From: JBNJGT01 sp964473285
GTDB lineage: Archaea; Nanobdellota; Nanobdellia; Woesearchaeales; JACJVW01
Direction: 5' to 3'
Length of the DNA: 31,200 nucleotides
NCBI GenBank assembly: GCA_964473285.1
Contig: CAYYOI010000016.1
Coordinates: 1-31,200, forward strand
A program made the position numbers and the translations under genes. The notes beneath the pieces were generated by a model, which was given only the letters and a program-made list of their open reading frames with translations, did no database searches and was not told the origin of the DNA. Below are positions 1-7,745 of this stretch, one piece after another. The number at the start of each line of letters is the position of its first letter. Positions within the stretch are counted from its first letter, which is position 1.

Positions 1-95
1 TTTGCTAACTTTCCTTAGGCTGGAAGCCTAAAGCAGATTTTTTAGAAAAACTCTAGTATTTTCATTCTGTCGTATTTAATCGTATTGCAGAATAG

Positions 96-123
96 CCAAC
101 AGCTTTTGCTGTTGGTTTTTTCT
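96..123 (+). terminator. Stem-loop followed by T-run, possible terminator
   Basis: A perfect 8-base stem (CCAACAGC/GCTGTTGG) with a TTTT loop is followed directly by six T. This is the shape of an intrinsic terminator for plus-strand transcription entering from the left edge. Archaea usually need only the T-run, so the stem may instead stabilise a 3' end. Bases 1-95 hold a second small hairpin (15-21 with 25-31) and no gene that I can support. An 11-base inverted repeat (45-55 with 166-176) brackets the segment. Confidence 0.5.
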
Positions 124-189
124 ATTAATTCAGGAGTAGTTAAAACTCATCGGAGATACTGAAATTAGAGTTTTTCGAAAAGCCAGGTA

Positions 190-1392
190 TCAGAGAAAAA
201 GTGTCTGGTCCTTATAGAGATTGTAATATCCTGGATATCTGTTGAGGTTTTCTATTGTCTTCTTGTATCTTTTCCTGAGTTCGCGTATGTTCTTGGAGTC
301 AGGAGAATATGTGATCTTATCATCCAAAAGGGTGCGGCTTTCACTCTGAATCTCTATTCCAAAGGCTTGTGGATTGTTGTATACTTTTGATCCTTTCTGA
401 AGACCAAACATGCTGGTTGAGATAAGATCAATATTTTCAGCGTTATCTTTGAGGAATCTGATGGTGGTGTGAAAATCATCCTCTATCTCTCCAGGAAAAC
501 CGAGTATTATGTAGACTGTGTTTATTATCCCCTGTTTTTTTGCTGCTGAAAGGACTTCTTTTATCTCTTGTAATTTTGTCCCTTTCTGCATGCGATTGAG
601 CATCTTCTGGCAGCCTGATTCAACACCCCAGGCTATGCTTTTCAAGCCGGAATGTGCAAGCCTTGGAAGGAGGGGAACCAGATCTTTAGTTGGTCTCAAT
701 TGTACCCACCATCTTGCGCCTTTTGGCATCTTGCCTGCAATCTCAATCAGGCGTTTTGGAGGGATCATATCGTCTATGAAAAAGAAATTTTTTCCCCTTG
801 GGAGGTGAATGGGGAGTTCAATGTATGGCTCATCCTTATGATGGGTACAGAATGCGCACATCTTGTAGTAACATCCCTGCGAGGTCTTTACTGGATAGAC
901 AGGCTCAGGGGAGAAATATTCGCTGGTATCAAAATCAGAGAAATCAGGTTGCACTATAAATTGGGTTGCTTTTTTCCCCAGGTAATCCATGAGGTCAAGT
1001 TCGTTTGGGATCATACGCGCATTTATATGGGAGGATGCAGCAGGACCGCCCTGTACTGCTGGAATCTTGAGTGCATCAATCAATGCCTTTGCATAGAAGA
1101 CCTGGCTATTGTAGACAAGGCTGAATGCAAGAAGGTCGGGATTTTCCTTTCTTATCAATTCTGCAAGTTCATCAAAACCTTCTGGGTCCTGGTTATTGAG
1201 TATTTGCTTGTTATTATTGGTATATATTGTAAGGATATTTCCTAAAGATTGGAAGCGCTGGTGAAACCTTACGTTGAGGTCAAGTGCTTTTGCTGCAACA
1301 CCATTTGCCTGCAAAAAACCTTTGAGATAGGAGATTGAATAAGGGATAATGGTTGGTGGACAAAATGGTGGATAGATAAGCAAGACTTTCAT
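190..1392 (-). CDS. B12-binding-type radical SAM protein
   Basis: A 400-residue protein with the layout of cobalamin-binding-domain radical SAM enzymes. An N-terminal Rossmann-like region starts MKVLLIYPPF and has a GGP turn near residue 115. The radical SAM barrel begins near residue 165. The cluster-binding cysteines C174, C179 and C182 have CX4CX2C spacing rather than the usual CX3CX2C. This spacing also occurs in some B12-type members. Later strands carry the family hallmarks WGVESG and GFPGE. I see no clear DxHxxG cobalamin ligand, so B12 may not be bound. The start is 24 bases after the end of the split-permease operon, so it is probably cotranscribed with it. The substrate cannot be told from the sequence. 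Class is confident; function is open. Confidence 0.8.
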   Translation of the reverse strand: MKVLLIYPPFCPPTIIPYSISYLKGFLQANGVAAKALDLNVRFHQRFQSLGNILTIYTNNNKQILNNQDPEGFDELAELIRKENPDLLAFSLVYNSQVFYAKALIDALKIPAVQGGPAASSHINARMIPNELDLMDYLGKKATQFIVQPDFSDFDTSEYFSPEPVYPVKTSQGCYYKMCAFCTHHKDEPYIELPIHLPRGKNFFFIDDMIPPKRLIEIAGKMPKGARWWVQLRPTKDLVPLLPRLAHSGLKSIAWGVESGCQKMLNRMQKGTKLQEIKEVLSAAKKQGIINTVYIILGFPGEIEDDFHTTIRFLKDNAENIDLISTSMFGLQKGSKVYNNPQAFGIEIQSESRTLLDDKITYSPDSKNIRELRKRYKKTIENLNRYPGYYNLYKDQTLFL

Positions 1393-1415
1393 AATATAGA
1401 GGAATACTTGGTTTT

Positions 1416-1898
1416 TTATAAATGCCGCTCCTGCATGATGAGGCCCATGATGATGCCCATCACTACCATCACAATCGTAAGGGCTATGGTGTAAGCAAGG
1501 CCAAAATAATAAATCATCACAGGAAGGAAATAGGGTTTTATTGAACGGGTGTAGACAAAGCAGGCTATGAAACTGTCATTCATGCCTTTGTTTCTCAGGT
1601 CCTGAAGGAGAGGATACCAGAGGTATGCTGGTCCTGCTGAAAGAAAACCTCCAATTATCACGATAAGCCATCCTTTGATGCCTTTTGTTTGTGCGAACCA
1701 TTTCTTGATGAGCTTGTTATCAAGGTAATAGTTTGAGAGGACTATGAATATGTAGACCAAAAACAGGATTGGGATGATCTTTATCATGATGCCTGAAAAG
1801 TCATCCACTGCTGTGTTGAATAGGTTCCTGTCATAAAAAAATGATACGAGATAACAGACAAAGGCTATCACTAAAATTGTTATGGAAGTCTTTCTCAT
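1416..1898 (-). CDS. Split permease, C-terminal half (ArsP/YraQ-like)
   Basis: A membrane protein of 160 residues with about five hydrophobic segments. It contains the signature GGFLSAGPAYLWYPLLQDLR, which resembles the second half of the DUF318/ArsP permease superfamily. I place the start at 1898 because that ATG overlaps the stop of the upstream half (ATGA). A longer upstream reading would run out of frame through that gene. The two halves probably assemble as a heterodimer equal to one full-length permease. The transported solute is unknown. The full-length ArsP-like permease at 18516-19631 has the CSC motif that binds trivalent arsenicals, and this protein lacks it, so organoarsenical export should not be assumed. 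Confidence 0.65.
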   Translation of the reverse strand: MRKTSITILVIAFVCYLVSFFYDRNLFNTAVDDFSGIMIKIIPILFLVYIFIVLSNYYLDNKLIKKWFAQTKGIKGWLIVIIGGFLSAGPAYLWYPLLQDLRNKGMNDSFIACFVYTRSIKPYFLPVMIYYFGLAYTIALTIVMVVMGIIMGLIMQERHL

Positions 1899-2302
1899 AG
1901 TATCACCGTCACGATTATTGCTGTGATTATTGCGAAAAAAAAGCTGAGGATGTTTCGTTTGATAGCGAAGCGTTTTCCCAGGGTGCTTATCTCTATTGGT
2001 AACTGGACGATTCCTACAGTGACCCATGCTACAAGGAAGGCAGTCACCGCAATAAGGCTTATGCCCTGATCAAGAAATTCTCCTCCAAGCACATAACTTA
2101 TCATGGGGTTTCCGGCAGAAACGCTCCCGATGACTGATCCTATGAAGGGATCAATAAGAATATTACCTGTAAAAACTTTCTGGTATGCTTCTTGCGGGAT
2201 AAGAGCTTTAAGCAGGCTCACAATCATAAGAACTCCGATGAGCATGGGCAGGATATTTAACAAGAGAGTTCCTGATTTTTTTATTGCTGATCTAAGATCC
2301 AT
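1895..2302 (-). CDS. Split permease, N-terminal half (ArsP/YraQ-like)
   Basis: A 135-residue membrane protein with about four hydrophobic segments. It carries the motif GSVSAGNPMISYVLGGEFL followed by a polar stretch (PIEISTLGKRFAIKRN), as in the first half of DUF318-type permeases. The SAGNP motif here and the SAGPAY motif in the partner look like the pseudo-symmetric halves of one transporter. The stop overlaps the start of the partner gene by four bases, which implies translational coupling. The gene begins 24 bases after the end of the ParB-like gene at 2326-3105. Its family is supported by pattern recognition only, and no substrate can be inferred. Confidence 0.6.
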   Translation of the reverse strand: MDLRSAIKKSGTLLLNILPMLIGVLMIVSLLKALIPQEAYQKVFTGNILIDPFIGSVIGSVSAGNPMISYVLGGEFLDQGISLIAVTAFLVAWVTVGIVQLPIEISTLGKRFAIKRNILSFFFAIITAIIVTVIL

Positions 2303-2325
2303 TCGTTGAAAGATAATCTGATGGG

Positions 2326-3105
2326 TTAAAAGTTTTTGCCTTTGATGCGGGATCTTATAAGGCGAATTATCTCTTTTTGCATCTTTTTATCAGTCATAAA
2401 CTGGGGCTTTTCTTTCATGAAATCAAGAAGAATGTCTCCCTTGCGGTAATTACCTTTTGGTCTTCTCAACATGCTATAGTTTTGAAGAAAAGGATGATAG
2501 ATGGTGTCCAGAAAATCTTCACTACCACTGATAAGTTCGTATAATCTTTCATAGTCACCAAGGTTGGAACAGCAGATACCTTTGATTCCTGTCTCCTGCT
2601 CAAACTTAAGGTACTCATGATAAAGAAGGGATAAAGAATCAGTGTTTGATTCATCAGGAATGATTCTCTTGACTTCTGCTTTCATATAAGACATGTTGAT
2701 GAACTTTGCTACACTTGTCCTCTTGTTACCTTCTTTAACATAATAATTCTGCATGAATTCAAACACTTCAATAGGATGATCTGCCCAATTACATACTCCT
2801 TTGTAGACATTTTTCCATTTCGTTGCAAAATCAGTCTCATTGTCCTTGTAAAGAGGGAGGTATGATGGGGAGAAGGCTAATCTACGATCTTTCCTGGCTG
2901 GTCCTTGTATGCAACAGGTTTCTATTGTTTCTTTCTTTGGTCTTCCACCTTCAAAATGATGAGGGATATTTTTCAGGACATTTTCAAGACAGGAAACATA
3001 AGTATCCCTACCCTTTACCCAATGGATGAACTGCTCTTTCTTTCCCTGGGATACTGCATTCTTGTAGATTTCATCTAACTTTATCTGGTAAGAGTGTGCA
3101 TACAT
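2326..3105 (-). CDS. ParB-like domain protein (EGNKRTSV motif)
   Basis: A 259-residue soluble protein. Residues about 90-135 hold a run resembling the N-terminal ParB-like domain of clostridial proteins that also carry a BMP/sugar-binding domain: an aspartate/lysine-rich FATKWKNVY stretch, an EVFEFMQNYYV helix, then EGNKRTSVAKF. The EGNKR motif is the ParB/sulfiredoxin-like nucleotide-binding signature. Here the domain stands alone, with an alpha-helical C-terminal half and no periplasmic-binding domain. Six cysteines, including CC pairs near residues 64 and 179, may bind metal or be redox-active. A TATA-like ACTTATAATT lies about 25 bases before the start, so it may have its own leaderless promoter. 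Role unknown, perhaps nucleotide-dependent regulation. Confidence 0.5.
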   Translation of the reverse strand: MYAHSYQIKLDEIYKNAVSQGKKEQFIHWVKGRDTYVSCLENVLKNIPHHFEGGRPKKETIETCCIQGPARKDRRLAFSPSYLPLYKDNETDFATKWKNVYKGVCNWADHPIEVFEFMQNYYVKEGNKRTSVAKFINMSYMKAEVKRIIPDESNTDSLSLLYHEYLKFEQETGIKGICCSNLGDYERLYELISGSEDFLDTIYHPFLQNYSMLRRPKGNYRKGDILLDFMKEKPQFMTDKKMQKEIIRLIRSRIKGKNF

Positions 3106-3150
3106 AAATCAGCAGGGGGCATCCACTAGGAATTATAAGTATTTTGCTGG

Positions 3151-3858
3151 CTAAAAATAGATATTATTCCAATCATATTCAGGTATATGCGATTTCTGAC
3201 TGGATTCATCATACTGGATAAATTTGAAGGGGGAAGCATTGAGAAGATGGGTCTGAGTATCTTCGTAATAGAAATCCAAGGGCTTATCTGTATAGGTGGA
3301 ATGGATATGCCCATAGAACCATAAGGAAGGGCTGAACCTTTCGCATATCTGGGCCAGGTTCTTTGAGGGCCTATGGAAAAAATCTATGTAAGGAACACCT
3401 TCAAGAGCTGGAGGTGTGTGACTTATCATGATATCCATCCTTACATTGCCGAAGAAATCCTTCCACTTAAGGTTGCGAATCCATGAAGCAGCATCATTCT
3501 CTGAAAAATAGAAAGGCCGATCTCCATAAGCGCAGGCTCCAGAGTAAGCAGCAAGGTGGAGGTCTCGCTCACTTTCCGGCAGGTCATCTTTTGAGATGGT
3601 ATGGATACCTTCAGTGATTGTGAACATGCCACAGTACAATCGGGAATATTCCATATTGACAGGTTCGGAATCCTGGAAATAGATATCGTCATGATTGCCA
3701 TGGGTCATGATACGGCCTGGCGGACGATAACGGTCAATGAGAAATTCCATATAGCCAGGACTAAGGTCACCACATCCCAAAAGAAGGTCAATACGTGGAA
3801 AAGTGATTTCCTTATCTCTCAATACTTCCTCATCAGAGACGGCCAGTATGTTAATCAT
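3151..3858 (-). CDS. Calcineurin-like metallophosphoesterase
   Basis: A 235-residue cytosolic phosphoesterase with the ordered metal-binding motifs of the family: VSD near residue 8, CGDLSPG near 30, HGNHD near 54, SHTPP near 145 and GHIH near 185. The first motif is usually D-x-H, but here it reads SDEE, so one histidine metal ligand is replaced by glutamate. The length fits the compact archaeal members. The gene lies 45 bases upstream of the ParB-like gene and is preceded by a TATA-like TTTAAATATCT. The substrate (phosphodiester or nucleotide) cannot be assigned. The family is clear. Confidence 0.8.
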   Translation of the reverse strand: MINILAVSDEEVLRDKEITFPRIDLLLGCGDLSPGYMEFLIDRYRPPGRIMTHGNHDDIYFQDSEPVNMEYSRLYCGMFTITEGIHTISKDDLPESERDLHLAAYSGACAYGDRPFYFSENDAASWIRNLKWKDFFGNVRMDIMISHTPPALEGVPYIDFFHRPSKNLAQICERFSPSLWFYGHIHSTYTDKPLDFYYEDTQTHLLNASPFKFIQYDESSQKSHIPEYDWNNIYF

Positions 3859-3885
3859 AAAGATAAAAGAAGGGAATAAAGATAT

Positions 3886-4350
3886 TTAAAATGTATGGAG
3901 AAATGAGCCTATCAAATGAGAAATGGCTACTACTAGGACTGCTATGAATATATGTTCGAATACTGGCCTATAGGGATTTTTATCATGCATGGAGATATAA
4001 TAGCTGAAGAGTGCTATAAGCCCAATGCCCATGATTATGCTTGTAAATATTGCGATTGATATCTCCAGGAAAAGGATAGGCAATATGAAAAGCATGGCTG
4101 TGAAAAACTTTGCAAGAAAAGTGCAGATGGTTGCTTCCCATATATGAGCAGTGGTATTTTTGCCTGCTTCCTCTGAGATATGCACGCCAAGTGCATCTGA
4201 GAGACCATCAGCTATGGCAATGACCACAATGCCACTGATTACTACATCACGTGAACCAGTACCTGAATGAAGGCCTACGATAAGACCAAGAGTTGTAATT
4301 ATTCCGGAAGTGAGGCCAAAACCTATACCTTTCCTTAGAGAAGGCTTCAT
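3886..4350 (-). CDS. VIT1/CCC1-family membrane protein, short form
   Basis: A 154-residue membrane protein with about five hydrophobic helices. The start GFGLTSGIITTLGLIVGL and the following ADGLSDALGVHISEEAG match the first two helices of VIT1/CCC1 iron/manganese transporters. Their conserved aspartates and glutamate line the metal path. It is shorter than classical VIT1 (about 230-250 residues) and lacks the cytosolic metal-binding domain between helices 2 and 3. Proton-driven transport of a divalent metal is plausible but not shown. A TATA-like box about 25 bases upstream suggests a leaderless transcript, divergent from the gene at 4423. Confidence 0.65.
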   Translation of the reverse strand: MKPSLRKGIGFGLTSGIITTLGLIVGLHSGTGSRDVVISGIVVIAIADGLSDALGVHISEEAGKNTTAHIWEATICTFLAKFFTAMLFILPILFLEISIAIFTSIIMGIGLIALFSYYISMHDKNPYRPVFEHIFIAVLVVAISHLIGSFLHTF

Positions 4351-4370
4351 GATCAGTTTCTATCATAGTA

Positions 4371-4404
4371 GTTATATAAATCTATGCGAAATCTTAAATA
4401 TATT
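4371..4404. promoter_or_regulatory. Divergent archaeal promoters
   Basis: On the minus strand a TTTATATA box lies about 25 bases from the ATG at 4350. On the plus strand a CTTAAATATATT box lies about 25 bases from the ATG at 4423. These distances match archaeal TATA spacing to a transcription start at or next to the start codon. Both genes are therefore probably leaderless. Confidence 0.5.
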
Positions 4405-4422
4405 GTCCAGTAAATTGTTGTA

Positions 4423-4989
4423 ATGAGCCCAGAGGGTTTTGAGTGGCTGGTTGGACTGTATCTTCAACAGTGTTTTGGTGCAGAGAGGGTGCTCCCTCAA
4501 GCAAGGCTGCGTACTGAGAGAAGTTTTGTGACTGTTGATTTCTATTGTTATGATGAGGATGAACTTGATGGAGAGATCTATGAAGTGAAACGGACAGGCA
4601 TTTCTCTTGATTCATGCGTAGAAAGGTATTATGAGGCAGCTCATTGCAAGCGCAATACATTCAATTCAGGAAGGAATGTGAATATTGACACTGATCGCAA
4701 GCATCTGGTGAACCTTATTGTCTATAATGATACAGGGTATCGCCATCCTTTTGCTGATTATACCACTTTTGACATGCTCTGGGAAGATTCGCGCTTCAGG
4801 AACCTTTTTTTGCAGGTGCAGGAAATGTCAGATGGTATGATTAAGGATCGGTTTCTTGATGAATTTGAGGGGATCAAAAGATATAGGAATCTCACTTTTT
4901 CTACGGCTCATGCAGGGTATGATACAGAATCAGAGGTTATAAGGGTCTCTCCTTGTTCTCTTGTGGTCTATACAGGGCAAATTATTTAA
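4423..4989 (+). CDS. Unknown protein, possible PD-(D/E)XK nuclease-like fold
   Basis: A 188-residue soluble protein that I do not recognise by family. The N-terminal third has the arrangement expected of a restriction-endonuclease-like core: E7 in the first helix, D39 at the end of a strand (TVDFY), then E54-V-K56 on the next strand, followed by an alpha helix. The order E...D...ExK is the PD-(D/E)XK metal site, but only the motif supports this. The rest is polar and aromatic with no membrane segment or signal. A TATA-like box upstream suggests a leaderless transcript. It runs divergently from the VIT1-like gene, and a membrane winged-helix gene follows 24 bases later. It may be a nuclease or a fold relative without activity. 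Confidence 0.45.
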   Translation: MSPEGFEWLVGLYLQQCFGAERVLPQARLRTERSFVTVDFYCYDEDELDGEIYEVKRTGISLDSCVERYYEAAHCKRNTFNSGRNVNIDTDRKHLVNLIVYNDTGYRHPFADYTTFDMLWEDSRFRNLFLQVQEMSDGMIKDRFLDEFEGIKRYRNLTFSTAHAGYDTESEVIRVSPCSLVVYTGQII

Positions 4990-5012
4990 AGCTCTTTATA
5001 AATAAAACAGAT

Positions 5013-5708
5013 ATGAGGGTTATCACATGCTTTTTGTTCATAATCCTTGCTACAAGTGCAAGCGCTTATTACGCTGATGTTGAGATAGTGGTAGAGGAAA
5101 ATGGGCTTGTAAGCATAAAGGGTAATACCAACCACCCTGTCCTGGACCAGGACAGATCACCTGACTTCACTTCAAAAAAGGGGAAATACTGGTTATTGAA
5201 CATTACCACTGATGACACCTTCAGCAGCATGATCTATAAGCTCAGCCTTCCTGATAATTCAGAGGTGAATTACCTGAGGGCACCTGCACTATCGCGAATA
5301 TCTGATAACAATGGTATTATAATAATCGGTGCTGGAGAGAACAAGACATTCAATCTTCTGGTGCAATACAGGATAGAGAGACCTGGTGCTGATAATTTCC
5401 TTGATTGGACAATTATGGCTATTATTGCAGGAATATTAGTGATAGCAGGAGTAATAATATTTATAAAAAAGCGAAGTAAAGAAGATTATGCGCTTACAAA
5501 AAGACAGGAGAAGATTGTCAGGGCTTTACGAACGCATAAGCGCCTGACACAAAAAGAGCTGGAAAAGATGCTGAACATACCAAAATCTTCATTGTCGCGA
5601 AATATAGAGAGTCTTCAAAGAAGGGAGATCATACACAAGGAACAGACAGGAATGTCCAATGTTTTGACACTGGTTCCACAGCGTTCCGGTAAATTCCGGC
5701 AAAAATAG
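5013..5708 (+). CDS. Membrane-anchored winged-helix regulator
   Basis: 231 residues: a signal peptide (MRVITCFLFIILATSASA), a beta-rich extracytoplasmic domain to about residue 125, one transmembrane helix (about 130-151), a basic KKRSK stop-transfer, and a cytoplasmic MarR/IclR-like winged helix (about 160-220). The recognition helix reads NIPKSSLSRNIESLQRR and is followed by a wing ending in MSNVLTL. I chose ATG 5013 because the signal peptide begins there. An upstream in-frame reading overlaps the previous gene. The design suggests a one-component sensor that reads an external signal and binds DNA from the membrane. The likely target is the secreted helical protein gene next door. The same architecture recurs at 26302-27315. 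Confidence 0.75.
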   Translation: MRVITCFLFIILATSASAYYADVEIVVEENGLVSIKGNTNHPVLDQDRSPDFTSKKGKYWLLNITTDDTFSSMIYKLSLPDNSEVNYLRAPALSRISDNNGIIIIGAGENKTFNLLVQYRIERPGADNFLDWTIMAIIAGILVIAGVIIFIKKRSKEDYALTKRQEKIVRALRTHKRLTQKELEKMLNIPKSSLSRNIESLQRREIIHKEQTGMSNVLTLVPQRSGKFRQK

Positions 5709-5746
5709 ATATGCTGTTCCCTCTTATTACAGCAAGAGGTGATAGA

Positions 5747-6643
5747 ATGAAACAAATTTTAGTATTGGTCTTTCTGCTGACCATGAGTTTTGTGGTTGCA
5801 GAAGAACAAGTAGGAGCAGTTGACAATGACCAGGGTGCTGAGGTAAGACTACTGCAGCTTGAGAAATCAGTGATGCAGAATATTGAGGCTGGTGAGACTG
5901 TTGTTGCAGAGGTTATTGATGATAACCCAGAAGCAAATGTTTCTGACATGCAGTCTATAATTGCAGAGCTTGAAATCCTTAATGAAGAGGTCTCAGCCCT
6001 GCTTGAAACTGATTTGAACGCTACAGAAGCTGCAGAAGAGTTCGTTTTGGTCAAGCAAGAGGCAATAAGCCTGAGCAGGGACTTTAAAGCTGCAGCACGT
6101 GATATGATCCCTGAGAAAGAACAGGAAAAGGTCAGGGAAAGGGCACGCAATGCAAGCAATGAGGAGCTTGATCAGTTGAAGGAACAGGTAAAAGAGCGAA
6201 TAAATGAACACAATGCTCTACAGGTACAAAGAGTCCTTGAAAGAATGGGTAAAGAGAACAGTACCCTTGTTGAGAATGTACGAAACGGGCAGATGAATAC
6301 AGGAGAAGCAATATCCTCTGTTGCAAAACAGTATAAAGGTCTTGGCCAGGAAAAAAGAGAAGAAGCACTGGCACAGGCTCGTGAAGATAAAGTAAAGGCC
6401 CAGGTACATAAGGATTCTGTTGAAGAGAAAACAAAGAACATAGCAGAGCGTATCCAGGAAAGAAGGGAGAACCGAAAAGAGCAGGTCCAGCAAAGGCTTG
6501 AACAGGTCAGGGAAAGAGTCAACCAAAAAGTAGAGAATATGATACCTGAAAATAAGGGGCCAGATGCTAGAGAGAACGAGACATCTGAAGACAACAGGAG
6601 TGAAGTACCCGAAGACAATATGACTGGAGGTATGGGAAGATGA
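5747..6643 (+). CDS. Secreted charged helical (coiled-coil) protein
   Basis: 298 residues from ATG 5747, which follows a GAGGTGAT ribosome site. An earlier in-frame ATG at 5711 has no such site. A signal peptide ending near VVAEE precedes a long, almost fully helical and highly charged region rich in Glu, Arg, Gln and Lys, typical of coiled coils. The tail is acidic and disordered. Several N-glycosylation sequons (NVS, NAT, NAS, NST, NET, NRS, NMT) fit an exported archaeal protein. It resembles in style the DUF5667-type secreted protein at 27748, but the PDSPFYF signature is absent. It probably acts at the cell surface, and no enzymatic motif is visible. It lies 38 bases after the membrane regulator gene and overlaps the next gene by ATGA. 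Confidence 0.65.
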   Translation: MKQILVLVFLLTMSFVVAEEQVGAVDNDQGAEVRLLQLEKSVMQNIEAGETVVAEVIDDNPEANVSDMQSIIAELEILNEEVSALLETDLNATEAAEEFVLVKQEAISLSRDFKAAARDMIPEKEQEKVRERARNASNEELDQLKEQVKERINEHNALQVQRVLERMGKENSTLVENVRNGQMNTGEAISSVAKQYKGLGQEKREEALAQAREDKVKAQVHKDSVEEKTKNIAERIQERRENRKEQVQQRLEQVRERVNQKVENMIPENKGPDARENETSEDNRSEVPEDNMTGGMGR

Positions 6644-6840
6644 GACTTGCAGTATTGATAGCAGGCATTATGCTGGTTGCACTTTTGACTGGTTGTACCA
6701 CAGACACAACTGACGGCACAGATGAGACAGATACAACCGATGATACCACGGATGAAACAACCGGGGACTCGTCAGAAGTGGAAGAATCAATGGAAGACCA
6801 GATGATATCAGACGATGTTGAAATCGGCGAGATGATCTGA
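6640..6840 (+). CDS. Small Thr/Asp-rich lipoprotein
   Basis: A 66-residue protein with a classic lipoprotein signal: hydrophobic helix then LLTGC, with the lipid-modified cysteine at residue 19. The mature part is a low-complexity Thr/Asp/Glu stretch with no fold expected. The start overlaps the stop of the upstream secreted helical protein (ATGA), so the two are coupled and probably work at the same surface. Function unknown. Confidence 0.6.
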   Translation: MRLAVLIAGIMLVALLTGCTTDTTDGTDETDTTDDTTDETTGDSSEVEESMEDQMISDDVEIGEMI

Positions 6841-6858
6841 TTTTTTATTTTTTTATTT
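6841..6858 (+). terminator. T-rich terminator
   Basis: An almost uninterrupted T tract, broken by only two A, starts right after the stop of the lipoprotein gene. Oligo-T tracts on the coding strand terminate archaeal RNA polymerase, so this probably ends the 5013-6840 transcript. Confidence 0.5.
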
Positions 6859-7088
6859 CTAGAGAGTTCATACTTATCAAGGAAGATACTAGTGCTGTGT
6901 AAGCAATATACCAACCTGTCAGAGATCTATGAGGATATGATTGACATCTATGAGATGATGTGGGAGGATCTAGACACTCTTTTATAGTAGTAACCTTTTC
7001 TTGAATCTGGAATGAAAACGATTCGTGGATTCGCGCGAAGATGGAAACTGCTTGTTGAAATTCAGGAAAACGACACGTATTGGTCTGA

Positions 7089-7544
7089 TATGATAATGGT
7101 TGTGCGAATCCTTCATTAGGCAAGTTTCTGGAAAAAATAGAATATACACCAGAACCTGGGTGCTATGAGGGATGGTTCAGGCCTAAGACAAAAGGCTATA
7201 ATGGACTTCAACTTGATGCTGGTAAATCAGTTCTTGCAGAATTTCTTAATTTTGAAAAGCCAAACCTTGACTATCTCCTGCAACCGGATCCTGAGCTTCA
7301 GGACAGATTGGGTTCTGATGAAGATACTTTGATTCTTTCTTCGCCGCAAGGACATGGGATTCCTGTATCAAAGGATCATAATGAATACATAACCAATATG
7401 GGTGTTGATACTATCATAGCAGGTATGGGCCTGAAATACTTCAAAGATGGTGAGGGTGTTGCAATGCTCATGCCAAGATTCCCGTGGTATTTGGAAGGAA
7501 AATACCCCACGAATATAAATTCGCTTCTTGAGAGCTGGTGTTGA
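7089..7544 (+). pseudogene. 5'-broken gene remnant, unknown family
   Basis: From 7089 to the TGA at 7542-7544 one frame is open and looks coding (GCANPSLGKFLEKIEYTPEP, later SPQGHGIPVSKDHNEYITNM), but it has no proper start. The first start-like codon is a TTG at 7308. Upstream in the same frame, TGA codons at 7056 and 7086 interrupt text that also looks coding (ENDSWIRAKMETAC). The stretch LLVEIQENDTYWSDM reads in another frame across these stops. A further coding-like fragment (LSEIYEDMIDIYEMMWEDL) lies at 6892-6985. The simplest reading is one gene of roughly 200 residues damaged by two frameshifts, or by assembly errors. I do not recognise the protein. Confidence 0.4.
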
Positions 7545-7745
7545 GTATCTTGATCACCATCATTCGAGATCGTAGGATTCCATGAACTTTTTGATGACTG
7601 AGAAATCCTGAATATACTGAAAACTCAGTAAGGTTATATACTGTATTCTTTGACTTGTCTTGCGCAATGAAACCTTTTTCACTCGTTCATCTATTCATTT
7701 AACAGGAGAATACATTTTAATAAGAGAAGCCTTTAGATAAATTTC

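Noticed and set aside
652..1245. Plus-strand frame of about 197 codons
   Set aside because: It is antisense to the radical SAM gene, whose motifs are unmistakable.
7056..7088. TGA codons as selenocysteine
   Set aside because: TGA is the normal stop in many overlaps here; frame mixing fits frameshift decay better.
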